From: Pseudomonadota bacterium
Lineage (GTDB): Bacteria; Pseudomonadota; Gammaproteobacteria; Steroidobacterales; JBCBZW01
DNA length: 64,000 bases
Assembly (NCBI GenBank): GCA_039815145.1
Contig: JBCBZW010000015.1
Span: 1 to 64,000 of the forward strand
Direction of reading: 5' to 3'
Below are positions 8,250 through 17,717 of this stretch, piece by piece. The position numbers and the translations under genes are program-made. The notes below the pieces were generated by a model that saw only the letters and a list, made by a program, of their open reading frames with translations, searched no databases and had not been told where the DNA came from. Each line of letters starts with the position of its first letter. Position 1 is the first letter of the stretch.

Positions 8250-8567
8250 TCACGCAGGCGCGCCAGTGAGAACCACCACACCGGCGCTCACCACGCTCAA
8301 GCCGATCACGGCGAGCGTGGGACGCCAGCGGCTTCGATCCCAGTAGAGCCAGAACTGCAGGCCCACCCACAGCACAGGCATCGTTAAAGCGAAGGAAAAG
8401 ACGCGGCCGCGGAACTCCCCAGGAAACACTTTCATTAGCGCAGCCGAGATCAGCATGGTGCCGACGAAGGTCCAGATCAACGCACTTGTCAGGCGAGGCG
8501 CTTTCCAGGTGGCGACGCCGAGCCCCAGGAGCACAGCCGCAAGGATGCCCAGTACTACTGGACTCAT
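8250..8567 (-). CDS. Small four-helix membrane protein of the PepSY operon
   Basis: 105 residues of almost entirely hydrophobic sequence with about four predicted membrane helices (near residues 3-20, 28-46, 57-75 and 86-102) and a WDRSRWRP cytoplasmic turn. Not confidently assigned; its operon position corresponds to that of small DUF3649-type proteins in similar loci. ATG 8567 overlaps the stop of the upstream DUF3325-like gene by 4 nt, so the genes are coupled. The PepSY protein gene follows 38 nt downstream. Confidence 0.7.
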   Translation of the reverse strand: MSPVVLGILAAVLLGLGVATWKAPRLTSALIWTFVGTMLISAALMKVFPGEFRGRVFSFALTMPVLWVGLQFWLYWDRSRWRPTLAVIGLSVVSAGVVVLTGAPA

Positions 8568-8932
8568 GAGGTGACTCCCGACGCGTCCAGCACCGACCAA
8601 GCCAGCAGGACGGCCACGATACCGGAGCTCGCAACGCCCGTGAGTATGTGTCGCCTGGGGGCCACGGCTGTCACGAGCAGACTGATGATGCCCGCGAGCG
8701 AAAGCAAGACTAGCCAGAGCGGGATCGCCCTCTCGAGCCCTGCGGTGGTGGACATCAGGGCGAGCGGGATGAGCAGCAACACTAAGCTCGCCCACCGCAT
8801 CGCCTGCTGCAGCGGCACGTTGCTCTTCAGCGGTGCCAACTGGCTGCGCTTGGGATTGGCGTGGAAAAGTCCTACGCAGGCGAGGTAGAGCAGGCAGGCG
8901 CTCAGGGCAACAACCATCGTCGATCGTCTCAA
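8564..8932 (-). CDS. DUF3325-like membrane protein
   Basis: 122 residues with about four membrane helices. The pattern of a short helix, a charged loop (HANPKRSQLAPLKS), two central helices and a VAPRRH loop resembles DUF3325 proteins, which accompany PepSY_TM proteins in iron-uptake loci. A second DUF3325-like protein is at 22195-22509 beside the other PepSY gene. First gene of the minus-strand operon that faces the TBDR at 9251. Biochemical role unknown. Confidence 0.65.
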   Translation of the reverse strand: MRRSTMVVALSACLLYLACVGLFHANPKRSQLAPLKSNVPLQQAMRWASLVLLLIPLALMSTTAGLERAIPLWLVLLSLAGIISLLVTAVAPRRHILTGVASSGIVAVLLAWSVLDASGVTS

Positions 8933-9250
8933 GTTCTGGGGCCGGCACCTAGGCGACGGCAGGTGGAAATAGCGGGCTGAGCCTAGAGCAAACCCCTATG
9001 TGCAACAACATATCAACCGGGCCAGCTCGGACTGCCGATCTCTTCCTGGTGCGAAGACTTCGCTAGCGCGACACGGTACTTGCGCAACAGCCTGCCAGCG
9101 TCCAGAAACCCGCCCACGGCGCACCGCAATTGTGTCATGTCAGTGCTGCAATGCAAACACGAATGATTTACACTCGCGCGCCGCTAGGGGTGTTGGACGG
9201 CGTCTAGCTCCCCGCCCAACCGTCTATGTCTACACTTCAAGGAACACCAG
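8933..9250. promoter_or_regulatory. Divergent promoter region, PepSY operon / TBDR
   Basis: A 318-bp gene-free spacer between two oppositely transcribed iron-uptake units. The Fur-like box at 9155-9173 is the only signal I recognise in it. It lies about 80 nt before the TBDR start, so it probably serves that gene and may also serve the leftward operon. Confidence 0.55.
9155..9173. promoter_or_regulatory. Fur-box-like sequence before TBDR 9251
   Basis: AAACACGAATGATTTACAC shares the GAATGAT core and A/T-rich flanks with the other boxes listed here (compare the canonical GATAATGATAATCATTATC). Placement in a divergent iron-gene spacer supports it; the match is partial. Confidence 0.5.
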
Positions 9251-11515
9251 ATGCGGCACCCCGTTCTCCGCGCCCCCCTGGCCGCAACCCTACTGGCCTG
9301 TGCGACCTACAGCTACGGACAAAGCCCGGACCTCGAGGAGGTCATCGTCACGGGCACGAAATCGGATAAGACGCTGCAGGAGACGTCGATCTCCGTAGAG
9401 CTTTACGACGAAACCCGAATCGACCGCAACGTAGCATTCAGCCTCGAAGACCTCTACGCACGCACGCCGAACGTCTCCTCCTTCGCTGGCGGCAGCGCCG
9501 GGGACATTTCCATCCGCGGCGTCGGCCGCAACGGCGTTGGTGGCGCGGGCACGGGCGTCACCTCCAACATCTATGTCGACGGCTCGCCCCTCAGCTTCGT
9601 TGGCACGGCCGGCATCAACAGCCTCTGGGACATCGCGTCGGTGGAGATCCTGCGCGGCCCGCAATCCACGCTGCAGGGGCGCAACTCCCTCGCTGGCGCC
9701 GTCGTCGTGAACACCAAGGACCCGACCTACGACTGGGAGTACGCCGCCCGCCTGCGCTACGGCAACCTGAACGAGCGCCAGTTCTCCGGTGCCATCTCCG
9801 GCCCCCTGATCGACAACCAGCTGGCCTTCCGCCTGACCGCGGACTTCCAAGGCATCGACGGCGAGCCGGACAATTTCTTCACCGGCGAGCCGGCCCAGAT
9901 TCGCGAGGGCCTAAGCTTGCGCGGCAAGCTGCTCATCGAGCCGAACGCGCTCTCCGGCCTGCGCGTCGAGCTGATCACCGACTACATCGAGACGGACAAC
10001 GGCGACTTCGCCAACTTCGGCATCCCCTTCCCCGCCGACGATCCCCAGTTCGATGACTTCGACTTCGCGGACGAAGACAGCTTCACCGCCCCGGATGTCT
10101 CCACCCGGGAGGCCCTACGCTTCGTCGGTGACATCCGCTACGAGATCAACAACACCTTCGACATCGTGGCGATCACCACCTACGAGGACTCGACCAGCGA
10201 GGGGACCTTTGGCGATCCCGCGGCACCTGGTCAGTTCCCCAACGGCACCGATAGCTCGAACATGCAGTCCAACGAGATCTTCTCCCAGGAGCTGCGCCTG
10301 AACTTCAGCGCCGGCAAGTTCTCAGGTTGGGTCGGCGCCTACTACTACGACGATACGCTCGAGTCTGAAACGCTCTCGAGCCTGCTGGTCGCGAACGCAG
10401 CGTTCCCGGCTCCGGTCGATCCCCCGGATTCGATCGGCATTCTGACCCTGACCAACAACTCCGCGACAACCAACTTCGCCGCCTTTGCTCAGCTCGCCTA
10501 CGACGCGAATGAGCGGTGGTCCTTCGAGGTCGGCGCGCGCTACGACGATGAGGACTTCGAGACCACGGGCTTCCTCGTGCGCGGCCGCGCCGAGCCCGAG
10601 ACCTGCACCGTCTTCATCCCGGACCCGATTCCCTGCGTGGCCCTGCTGCCGCCGCCCAACCTCGATCCGCTCCAGGAGGCTAGCTTCAGCGCCTTCTTGC
10701 CGCGCGTGGGGGTGACGTACAACATCGACGATTTGCGCTCCCTGTCCTTTGGCGTGCAGCGCGGCTACCGCGCGGGCGGCGCCTTCCTGCGCGTCGCCCC
10801 TGACGAAACAGAGCTCGGCAGCTTCGACGCCGAGTTTCTCACCAACTACGAGCTCGCCCTGCGCGCCGAGTGGTTCAACCGGCGCCTGACCACCAACGTC
10901 AACCTGTTCTACGCCGACTGGGAAGACCAGCAGCTCACCATACCGGGCCCGTCTAACACCCCGCTGGACACGCTCACGGTGAACGCCGGGAGGTCTGAGA
11001 TCTACGGCTTCGAGATCGCGGCCTTCGGCACGATCACCGACCGCATCGACGGGTTTGCCACCATCGGCTACCTGAACACCGAGTTCACAGACTTCCCCTT
11101 CGCCATCTCGCCCCCGGCCGCAGCGGGCAACCCCTTCGAGAACCTCGCCGGCAACGAATTCCCCCTCGCCCCGGACTGGCAGATCTCGGCAGGTTTGAGC
11201 GCGGACATCACCTCTCGCGTGTTCACGGACGTCAACGTCAACTACACCGCCGGCCAGTTCTCCGACCTCACCAATCTACCGCTCAACGAAGTGGACGGCA
11301 CGGTGCTGATGAACGCGCGCCTCGGCTATCGGGCGGATCGCATCGAGGTGTTCGGCTACGTCGACAACCTGCTCGATCAGCGCCGCATCACCAGCAACAA
11401 CAGCGCGAGCGTCGACACGGGCACGGGTAACGAGCAGCTGTTTTTCGTCGGCACATCGGTGGTGAACATCAATCGGCCGCGTCGCTTTGGCATCGCGGCC
11501 AGCTTCCGCTTCTAG
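9251..11515 (+). CDS. TonB-dependent outer-membrane receptor
   Basis: 754 residues. Signal peptide of about 23 residues, TonB box LEEVIVTGTK, a plug domain ending near the VEILRGPQSTLQGRNSLAG motif, then a 22-strand-type barrel closing with the C-terminal strand RRFGIAASFRF and a terminal phenylalanine. It lacks an STN domain. The plug (IDRNVAFSLEDLYARTPNV) differs from the four related TBDRs further right, so it belongs to another subfamily. Substrate unknown. ATG 9251 follows AAGGAACACCAG. A strong hairpin at 11531-11556 lies just after the stop. Confidence 0.93.
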   Translation: MRHPVLRAPLAATLLACATYSYGQSPDLEEVIVTGTKSDKTLQETSISVELYDETRIDRNVAFSLEDLYARTPNVSSFAGGSAGDISIRGVGRNGVGGAGTGVTSNIYVDGSPLSFVGTAGINSLWDIASVEILRGPQSTLQGRNSLAGAVVVNTKDPTYDWEYAARLRYGNLNERQFSGAISGPLIDNQLAFRLTADFQGIDGEPDNFFTGEPAQIREGLSLRGKLLIEPNALSGLRVELITDYIETDNGDFANFGIPFPADDPQFDDFDFADEDSFTAPDVSTREALRFVGDIRYEINNTFDIVAITTYEDSTSEGTFGDPAAPGQFPNGTDSSNMQSNEIFSQELRLNFSAGKFSGWVGAYYYDDTLESETLSSLLVANAAFPAPVDPPDSIGILTLTNNSATTNFAAFAQLAYDANERWSFEVGARYDDEDFETTGFLVRGRAEPETCTVFIPDPIPCVALLPPPNLDPLQEASFSAFLPRVGVTYNIDDLRSLSFGVQRGYRAGGAFLRVAPDETELGSFDAEFLTNYELALRAEWFNRRLTTNVNLFYADWEDQQLTIPGPSNTPLDTLTVNAGRSEIYGFEIAAFGTITDRIDGFATIGYLNTEFTDFPFAISPPAAAGNPFENLAGNEFPLAPDWQISAGLSADITSRVFTDVNVNYTAGQFSDLTNLPLNEVDGTVLMNARLGYRADRIEVFGYVDNLLDQRRITSNNSASVDTGTGNEQLFFVGTSVVNINRPRRFGIAASFRF

Positions 11516-11530
11516 CGCGGCTGGCATAGT

Positions 11531-11556
11531 TGGCGGGACCGTTGATGGTCCCGCCA
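11531..11556 (+). terminator. Hairpin after TBDR 9251
   Basis: Perfect 10-bp stem TGGCGGGACC / GGTCCCGCCA with a 6-nt loop, 15 nt after the TBDR stop. No clear U-tract follows, so it may be a weak terminator or a 3'-end stabiliser. Confidence 0.5.
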
Positions 11557-11634
11557 GCACCGCGCAACTCACCACGATAGCGGAGCGTGCGCGCCCTGCG
11601 ATAGGCTCGAAGTCCCCTTTCTCGAGGAACCATC

Positions 11635-12057
11635 ATGACGTGCGCAAGCTTGCCTAAGGGATCGATAGTACTACTGGCCCTAGCCCTGGCACTCGGCGCA
11701 TGCGTCGACGGAGGAGCCGGCGACGAGGCCTCGATCCCGCAGGTCGCCGCCAGCGACGTCACCCTCTCCACGCCCGACGTCGTCGTCCTCGACGTGCGCA
11801 CGGCCGCCGAATTCGCCGAGGGCCACGTGCCCGGCGCCATCAACATCGACGTGCAGGGCAAGGGCTTCGACAGCCTGGTAGGCAAACTCGACCGCTCCAA
11901 GACCTACGTGGTGCACTGTGCCGCCAACGTCGAGAACGGCCGCAGCGCAAAGGCCCTCGCCACAATGGCCGACCTTGGCTTCGACCACCTGCAGAGTCTT
12001 CGGGGCGGGTTCGTTGCGTGGACCGAATCTGGGAGTCCTGTCAGCACCACACCCTAA
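11635..12057 (+). CDS. Rhodanese-like domain lipoprotein
   Basis: 140 residues. An N-terminal hydrophobic stretch ends in the lipobox ALGAC, so the protein is probably a periplasm-facing lipoprotein. The rest is a single rhodanese domain: VVVLDVRTAAEFAEGHVPGAINI, then the active-site loop starting at cysteine in VVHCAANVENGRS, and the closing LRGGFVAWTESG. Sulfurtransferase or redox activity is plausible because the catalytic cysteine is present; the substrate is unknown. It follows the TBDR and its hairpin by 119 nt and converges with the next TBDR. Confidence 0.88.
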   Translation: MTCASLPKGSIVLLALALALGACVDGGAGDEASIPQVAASDVTLSTPDVVVLDVRTAAEFAEGHVPGAINIDVQGKGFDSLVGKLDRSKTYVVHCAANVENGRSAKALATMADLGFDHLQSLRGGFVAWTESGSPVSTTP

Positions 12058-12126
12058 GCCTGTGACTCAGCATGCCGGCGCGAGCCAACCGGCCGCAGGC
12101 GCTCCGGCGAATTCAGTTTCACGGCC

Positions 12127-14595
12127 TCATAACTGACCGTTGATGGTTACGAAGAGTGCTCTTGGCTGGGCGAACTGGAGCCCCCCGGAAGGTCCGGAAA
12201 ACCCGAGGTCGGACAGATACCTCTCATCGCTCAAATTCAAGCCGTTCAAGGTGATCGACAGCTTGTTATTGAAGGGGTAGGAGACCGTCGCATCAAACAG
12301 CGTGTAGCTGTCGACGGGCACGGGGAAGCGCTCGTTGATCAACCGCTCCCCCTCGAAGCGGATCCCGCCGCCGATGGTCAGCCCTCGAGCTGGTCCCTCC
12401 TGAAACGCGTAGCTCGCGAAAAGGTAGGCATTGTGCCGCGGCACACGTCCGAGCCGCTGGCCGATTGGCAGTTCATTGTCTTCGGTCACCTCTGCGTCGA
12501 CGTAGCCGTAATTGGCGGTTAGCGTGATCGCCGGCGTAGGCTTCGCCCGCGCACTGAGTTCGATGCCGCGGTTGCGCTGCTCGCCGACCGTCACCACGAA
12601 GAACTCGCCGGGGCCATTGTCAGGGTCCGCCGTAGCCACGTTTTGGCGGGTGATGCTGAACAGTGCAGCATCTATCGAGAGACGCCCACCGTAGAAGCTC
12701 GCCTTGGCCCCCACCTCGAAGTTCTCCGCCGTCTCCGGCGCCGCCGGGCCCTCACGGGTTTGGCTGAAGAGTTGCGGGATGAAGGACTGCGCATAGCTGA
12801 AGTACACGTTCGCGTCGTCGACGACCTCGTAGGAGACCCCACCGCGGAACGTTAGATCATCGTAATCCTGTTCGACCGCATTACCCTCCGCCAGCCCGTC
12901 CGCCGTGTCATACCGTAGACCTAAGGGTATCGTCAGTCTATCCGTCGGCCGCAAGATCGCCTCCGCGAACAGGGAGTAGATGTTGACGTCGAGATCATCC
13001 ATCAGACTGAAGGTGATATCGCTAAGGTCAACTTCAGGATACTCGATTGCTTCGGGATCATTGATGTCGACCCGCACCGGGTAGGCGTAGTAGTCGTAAA
13101 CGAAATCGTAAGCGGAAGTCTCATTGCGGAAGGCCGCGCCGATCACGAAATCGTGCTCACGCTGGAACAGGCGCATCGAGCCACTGAGCGTGGCCTCTGC
13201 ACTGAGCACATCCTGGTCGACTTCGAGACCTATTGGGGCGTATACGTACGCGTATGGGTAAGCGAAGGGTATCCCGCCCGTGTATCCGAACTCGCTGTAG
13301 CCGCCGTAGTTGTAGCCGCCCGCGTAGCTGCGCTCCTCGGACTCGTTGCTGCCGAAACCACCGCGCATCGTGAGCGTCAGACCATCGAGGAACTCGTGCT
13401 GTAGCTGGGCATCCGCCTGCAGGATCCGATTCACGCCCTCCGCTTCAGACCCGAGGTAGGTGCTGGGAGTGAGGGAGTCGGGGAGCGTCCCATCTTCGAA
13501 CAGGGGAAAACCGGCAAGTGGCACGCTGTCGGACTCGAGATAGCTCGCACTGGCGGTGATGTACGTGCGCCGACCGAGATCCGCTTCGATCACAGGACGC
13601 ACCACAAAGAACGCTCGTTCGGCCTCGTCCTGCGGAGCGTTGGAGTTCTCGTACGCAAAGGTGAGACGTCCGCGCACGTCATCGTTGCCGAACAGTGCGC
13701 CCTCGTTCAGGTCCACTTCGCCGCGGAACGTATCGAAGCTGCCACCTCGAAGCTTGAAGGCTACGCGGTCCTCCGCCAGGGGCTGCTTCAACACCTGATT
13801 GATCACCCCGCCCGGCCGCACGGGGCCGAGTTCGATCGACGTCGCGCCCTTGAGCACTTCGATCCGCTCAATGACCGAGTCATCCACATAGATCCCCACG
13901 TCAGGATCCTGGGACGGCCGGTTGTTGATGAGCAGGGTCGCGGGAAACCCCCGGGTGAAGAAGTTGGCGACGAAGACGTTCGGACGCGAACGTGACTGGG
14001 TGACGTTGGCAAGGGTGGTCACCTGCTGAATCGGATCGATGAAGCCGGTTCGGCTCAGGTCTTCGCGATCGAGAACATCGAGGGTGAAGGGGTACTCCCG
14101 CGGATCGACGCGCAAGCGGCTGATCAACGACTGCTGAAAGCGCGTCCCCACCACGACGAGTTCCTCCACCTCGCGCGGCGGTGGAGATACGCGCGTCTGC
14201 TCGCGCAGAGTATCGGGAGAGTCGGGACGCGGCGGCGATGCTACGGTGCCTGCCTCAACAAGAATCGAGCCGTCGTTGAGCTCGCGGGCGCTCAGCCCGG
14301 TGTCCATGAGAAGCTGGCTCACCGCCTGCAGGGCGCTGAGCTGCGCCGTCACGGCCGGTGCCCGCAACCCCGCGACCAAGTCCTGTCGGGCCACCACGCT
14401 GATGTCGTAGACCTCCCCGATCTGCACCAGCGCCCGGTCGAGGGACTGCGCGGGTAGTGTCAGCGGCCTTTGCGCGCCATCCGCCATGGTCAAGTTGGCG
14501 GTCATGGCGATGGCTAGCGCCACGGCTGTGGCGATCGAATCGCGCCTGATGTTCGACGGTATCGTCACACTGGTACCCCATGCAGAGAAATCCAT
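12127..14595 (-). CDS. TonB-dependent receptor with N-terminal STN signalling domain
   Basis: 822 residues. A signal peptide is followed by an STN domain (about residues 42-115, LTLPAQSLDRALVQIGEVY through DGSILVEAG), then the TonB box VEELVVVGTR, a plug with IERIEVLKGATSIELGP, and a barrel ending RALFVTINGQL. STN-bearing receptors signal substrate binding across the envelope to a FecR anti-sigma factor. The fecI- and fecR-type genes lie directly upstream on the same strand, with a 36-nt gap from fecR. The full triad suggests self-activated transcription on ligand binding. Likely a siderophore receptor; the ligand is unknown. Confidence 0.93.
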   Translation of the reverse strand: MDFSAWGTSVTIPSNIRRDSIATAVALAIAMTANLTMADGAQRPLTLPAQSLDRALVQIGEVYDISVVARQDLVAGLRAPAVTAQLSALQAVSQLLMDTGLSARELNDGSILVEAGTVASPPRPDSPDTLREQTRVSPPPREVEELVVVGTRFQQSLISRLRVDPREYPFTLDVLDREDLSRTGFIDPIQQVTTLANVTQSRSRPNVFVANFFTRGFPATLLINNRPSQDPDVGIYVDDSVIERIEVLKGATSIELGPVRPGGVINQVLKQPLAEDRVAFKLRGGSFDTFRGEVDLNEGALFGNDDVRGRLTFAYENSNAPQDEAERAFFVVRPVIEADLGRRTYITASASYLESDSVPLAGFPLFEDGTLPDSLTPSTYLGSEAEGVNRILQADAQLQHEFLDGLTLTMRGGFGSNESEERSYAGGYNYGGYSEFGYTGGIPFAYPYAYVYAPIGLEVDQDVLSAEATLSGSMRLFQREHDFVIGAAFRNETSAYDFVYDYYAYPVRVDINDPEAIEYPEVDLSDITFSLMDDLDVNIYSLFAEAILRPTDRLTIPLGLRYDTADGLAEGNAVEQDYDDLTFRGGVSYEVVDDANVYFSYAQSFIPQLFSQTREGPAAPETAENFEVGAKASFYGGRLSIDAALFSITRQNVATADPDNGPGEFFVVTVGEQRNRGIELSARAKPTPAITLTANYGYVDAEVTEDNELPIGQRLGRVPRHNAYLFASYAFQEGPARGLTIGGGIRFEGERLINERFPVPVDSYTLFDATVSYPFNNKLSITLNGLNLSDERYLSDLGFSGPSGGLQFAQPRALFVTINGQL

Positions 14596-14631
14596 TCAGG
14601 GGTAGACGCGCGAGCGAGGAATACTGGAACC

Positions 14632-15609
14632 CTAAAGGGGCACTAATTCGATGTTCCCGGTCGGTCCGCGCCGGACCTCGAGGTCAAAGCTCTCGCTGAG
14701 CAGCTGCAGATTCTGCTCCATCTCAGCCAGTCTGAGCGACGCGGTGACCGGCCGATCGGCCTTGCTCGTATCCGCGAGCCGGATGCTTCGGCTGTCGTAG
14801 CGATCGAGGGCACGCACTACCTCGCGCAGGGGCGCGCCTTCGAAAGACAAGCGGCCCGAGCGCCACGGGGCAATGCGTTTGGAATCGATCGGCCTTGGCG
14901 CCCCTACGCCACCGGCGGTCGACACTCGCACCGCCTGCTGCGCGTCGACCACGCGAGCATCCGAACCTCCCGCGCGGCGCTTTGCGGCTCGTATCGCTAC
15001 GGTGCCCGACGCCACCAGCACCGACGCACTCCCCTCACGTCGCTCGACCGCAAAGGCGGTGCCCAGCACTTCGATCTCTGCCGGCGCTGCGGCCACCACG
15101 AACGGCGTCTCGGGTATGTGGGCAACCTGGAAGAAGGCGTCCCCCTGCACCAAGAAGGCCTGCCGTCGACGCGCGGTCGCGGTGTACTTCAGCTGCGAGG
15201 CTCCCCCCAGGGTTACCTGTGATGTATCCGGCAAGGTCACGGTGCGTATCTCGCCAGGAGCAGTGGTGAAAGCAAAGGTTCGCTGAGGCGGCGCGAGGTC
15301 CTCGGGCGATCCGGTGAGGAAGATCACAAGGGTCAGCAGCACTGGGGCAGCAGCGGCTATGGCCAGCGAGACACGGCCCCATCGTCGTCCGAAGGGTGCG
15401 CCCTGGGCCGCCGCCGACTCGACCTCTTGCTCATCGGCGAGCAATCCCCAAACTGCCTCGGCCCGTTCGTAGGCACTGACGTGACGCGGGTCCTCGCCCA
15501 ACCAAGCCTCGAACGCCGACCGCTCGCGCGAGGTCGGCGAGTCGTCCATCACCGCGCGCCACAGATGGGCCTGCGTGCGGATCTGCTCATCGTCGCGGTC
15601 TGGCTCCAT
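14632..15609 (-). CDS. fecR: FecR-family anti-sigma / signal transducer
   Basis: 325 residues. An N-terminal cytoplasmic DUF4880-like part (AHLWRAVMDD... FEAWLGEDPRHVSAYERAEAVW) is followed by one membrane helix near residues 80-97, then a periplasmic FecR domain (TAPGEIRTVTLPDTSQVTLGGASQ) and an STN-like C-terminal segment. FecR proteins relay receptor occupancy to a FecI-type sigma factor. It sits 15 nt after the sigma gene and upstream of the STN receptor. Confidence 0.92.
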   Translation of the reverse strand: MEPDRDDEQIRTQAHLWRAVMDDSPTSRERSAFEAWLGEDPRHVSAYERAEAVWGLLADEQEVESAAAQGAPFGRRWGRVSLAIAAAAPVLLTLVIFLTGSPEDLAPPQRTFAFTTAPGEIRTVTLPDTSQVTLGGASQLKYTATARRRQAFLVQGDAFFQVAHIPETPFVVAAAPAEIEVLGTAFAVERREGSASVLVASGTVAIRAAKRRAGGSDARVVDAQQAVRVSTAGGVGAPRPIDSKRIAPWRSGRLSFEGAPLREVVRALDRYDSRSIRLADTSKADRPVTASLRLAEMEQNLQLLSESFDLEVRRGPTGNIELVPL

Positions 15610-15624
15610 AGCCCATCGTGACGC

Positions 15625-16197
15625 TCAAAGCGGGCAGTCGGCAAGCATCTTGTCGACCGCGGCAGTCGCTCGGGCCAGATGCTTGCGTACGGCAGCCCGG
15701 CTAATGCCCTCGCGGCGTGCGATCTCCGAAATGCTCAGATCCTCGAAGCGGCGCTGCCGGAAGATGCGTCGGGGCTTCGCCGGTAGCCCCTCTATCACCT
15801 GCATGGCTCGAGCGAGCAACTGACGACTGCTGACGAGCTGATCGGGTAGCGCCCCCGGTCGCTCGGGAGACTGCACCTGGTGCTGCTGACGTACTTGACC
15901 GGCGTGATGTGCCCGCACGCTGATCGCACGCAGCTCTGAGAGCGCCGCATTGGTCGCTGCTCGAAACAGGTAGGCCTTCGGGTCGCGGATCGAAGCGTAG
16001 TCGCCGCGCCTGATCAACTGGATGAACGCACGTTGCGCCATGTCCTCGGGCTCCGGCGGGCCGCTACCGAAGCGGGCACGCAGCTGCGCGATCAGCGTCT
16101 CCAGATAGCTGGCGTACAGGGCTTCGATACGCAGCGGAGCGAAGGCCGCGTGGCCACGTAGCGCCTCGCCGACGGGGTCATCTGTTCTACTCGCCAC
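15625..16197 (-). CDS. fecI: FecI-family ECF sigma factor
   Basis: 190 residues with sigma region 2 (ALYASYLETLIAQLRARF... PEDMAQRAFIQLI, DPKAYLFRAATNAALSELR) and region 4 (IEGLPAKPRRIFRQRRFEDLSISEIARREGISRAAVRKHL). This is the layout of iron-starvation ECF sigma factors. GTG 16197 is chosen because it is 8 nt after the stop of the sulfotransferase gene and preceded by AGGGTG; frames upstream read as antisense of the sulfotransferase domain. Likely drives the STN receptor operon. Confidence 0.9.
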   Translation of the reverse strand: MASRTDDPVGEALRGHAAFAPLRIEALYASYLETLIAQLRARFGSGPPEPEDMAQRAFIQLIRRGDYASIRDPKAYLFRAATNAALSELRAISVRAHHAGQVRQQHQVQSPERPGALPDQLVSSRQLLARAMQVIEGLPAKPRRIFRQRRFEDLSISEIARREGISRAAVRKHLARATAAVDKMLADCPL

Positions 16198-16205
16198 CGC
16201 GCACC

Positions 16206-17717
16206 CTAGCCTTCGGCCTGCCCTTCCGCCTCCCGTGCCGCAGCGATCAGCGGCGCTAAGTGCGCCTCGTAGTGCTGCCAGCGCGCCTTCGAGGAGGTGT
16301 AGATGGGCTGGCGCACCTGCCAGCGACTCGGCGTCTGCACGGCCCGCGAGCTCTCGTGGAAGGCGAGCACGCTCGGATCCCAAGGCAACCCCAAGAAGTC
16401 CAGCAGCTGGCGCGCCTGGCCCTCGGGGTCTTGCACCATCGTCTCGTAGGGCGCCTCGATGATCTGCAGCCGCGTAGCCGCCTCCCAATGCGCCATCAGT
16501 CGCCGATAGCCGCGCCAGTAGGTCGCGATATCCTCGAGATCCGTCGACCAGCGCTGGTGTACGTTGAAGTTCTGCGAGTAGATCGAAAAGCCGTTGTCGC
16601 GGATGTCCCGCGTGCAGTGGATGATCTTCGCGTGCGGCAAGGCGATCGCCACCAACCCGAGCTGCCAGAAGTTGAGGGGCTGCTTGTCGATGATGCGCAC
16701 AGCGCCCGGCGGCGCCAAACGCGTCACCTGCGCGGCGTAGTCGTTGCCCAGGGCCCGGGCCTGCGCGTCGGAGAGGTTCGGCGCGTTCTCGGGCCAGGAC
16801 GGCTCCGGGCGGCCGAGGCGATCTGGTGTGCCCGTCGCGAGGTCCGCAAGCACGCCCAGCTCGCCCGCGCCGAAGCAGGCGGGGTGAGCCCCCAGGATCT
16901 GCTCGGTGAGCGTGGTACCCGAGCGCGGCAGGCCGACGATGAACACGGGTGCGGTTGCCGCGTCGCCCCATCCCGCGCGCTCATGGAAGAAGTCGGCGGA
17001 GAAGATCTCCGTTAAGCGTTGTACGCGCGCCTCGAAGGCGTCCGGGACGAAGGGCCCCGCAAGGCTGCGGCGGGCCGCGTTCGCGGCGGCGAGAACGGTG
17101 AAGGCTTCGTCGTAGCGCTGCAGGCGGTCGAGCGCCTTGCCCAGCCCAAAACCGATAAGCGCTCGGTCGCGGTCCTCGGCAACCGCCATGCGCTGCTCAG
17201 CGAGGGCGATCTCATCACTGACATCTACGCTGCGCCCGAGGCCCAACAGATTCGCTAGCGCTTCTGCATGGTCCGGATAGCGTGACAAAACGTCGCGATA
17301 GGCGGCGGCGGCCGCCTCGGGATCCCCCTGATCTTCACACAGCTCCCCGAGTCCGAGCCGAGCCGACCGTGAGGAAGGATCGAGGGCCAGCGCCTGATCG
17401 TAAGCGCGTCGTGCATCCTCGACCATGCCGAGGCCCTGAAGCGCGCGCGCGAGCCTGGTAAGGGCCACAGCGCTCTGGGGTTCCGCGGCCACCCCCCGCT
17501 TGTAGCACTCGAGGCCATCGCGCGGCTGCTGGTTGGCGTCGAGCACTTCGCCGAGGCCGATCCAGGCCGCGGCGGCGTGGGGGTTGAGCTTCAGGGACTG
17601 ACGAAACGCATCGAGCGCACCGGCGAGGTCACCCGCACGCTGCTTCTCCTTGCCCGCCTCGTACCACCCTCGGCCGGTGGTCGGTGCGGGCGCGGCGGAC
17701 GCATCAGAATCGCTCAA
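16206..17717 (-). CDS. TPR-sulfotransferase
   Basis: About 503 residues. The N-terminal half has tandem tetratricopeptide repeats (for example GRGWYEAGKEKQRAGDLAGALDAF, then AAWIGLGEVLDANQQP). The C-terminal half is a sulfotransferase with the 5' PAPS-binding loop VFIVGLPRSGTTLTEQIL, the 3' phosphate-binding CTRDIRDNGFSIY segment and a conserved YETMVQDPEGQ helix. Family members transfer sulfate from PAPS to proteins or small molecules. The start is TTG 17717, whose TTGA overlaps the TGA of the upstream TBDR, with GGTGG just upstream; GTG 17726 is an alternative. It is embedded between a TBDR and the fecI/fecR pair. Confidence 0.88.
   Translation of the reverse strand: MSDSDASAAPAPTTGRGWYEAGKEKQRAGDLAGALDAFRQSLKLNPHAAAAWIGLGEVLDANQQPRDGLECYKRGVAAEPQSAVALTRLARALQGLGMVEDARRAYDQALALDPSSRSARLGLGELCEDQGDPEAAAAAYRDVLSRYPDHAEALANLLGLGRSVDVSDEIALAEQRMAVAEDRDRALIGFGLGKALDRLQRYDEAFTVLAAANAARRSLAGPFVPDAFEARVQRLTEIFSADFFHERAGWGDAATAPVFIVGLPRSGTTLTEQILGAHPACFGAGELGVLADLATGTPDRLGRPEPSWPENAPNLSDAQARALGNDYAAQVTRLAPPGAVRIIDKQPLNFWQLGLVAIALPHAKIIHCTRDIRDNGFSIYSQNFNVHQRWSTDLEDIATYWRGYRRLMAHWEAATRLQIIEAPYETMVQDPEGQARQLLDFLGLPWDPSVLAFHESSRAVQTPSRWQVRQPIYTSSKARWQHYEAHLAPLIAAAREAEGQAEG

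Noticed and set aside
15625-16971. 448-codon extended frame for the sigma factor
   Set aside because: The part upstream of 16197 overlaps the sulfotransferase catalytic domain in another frame and reads as Arg/Ala/Gly-rich noise; only the last 190 codons are sigma-like.
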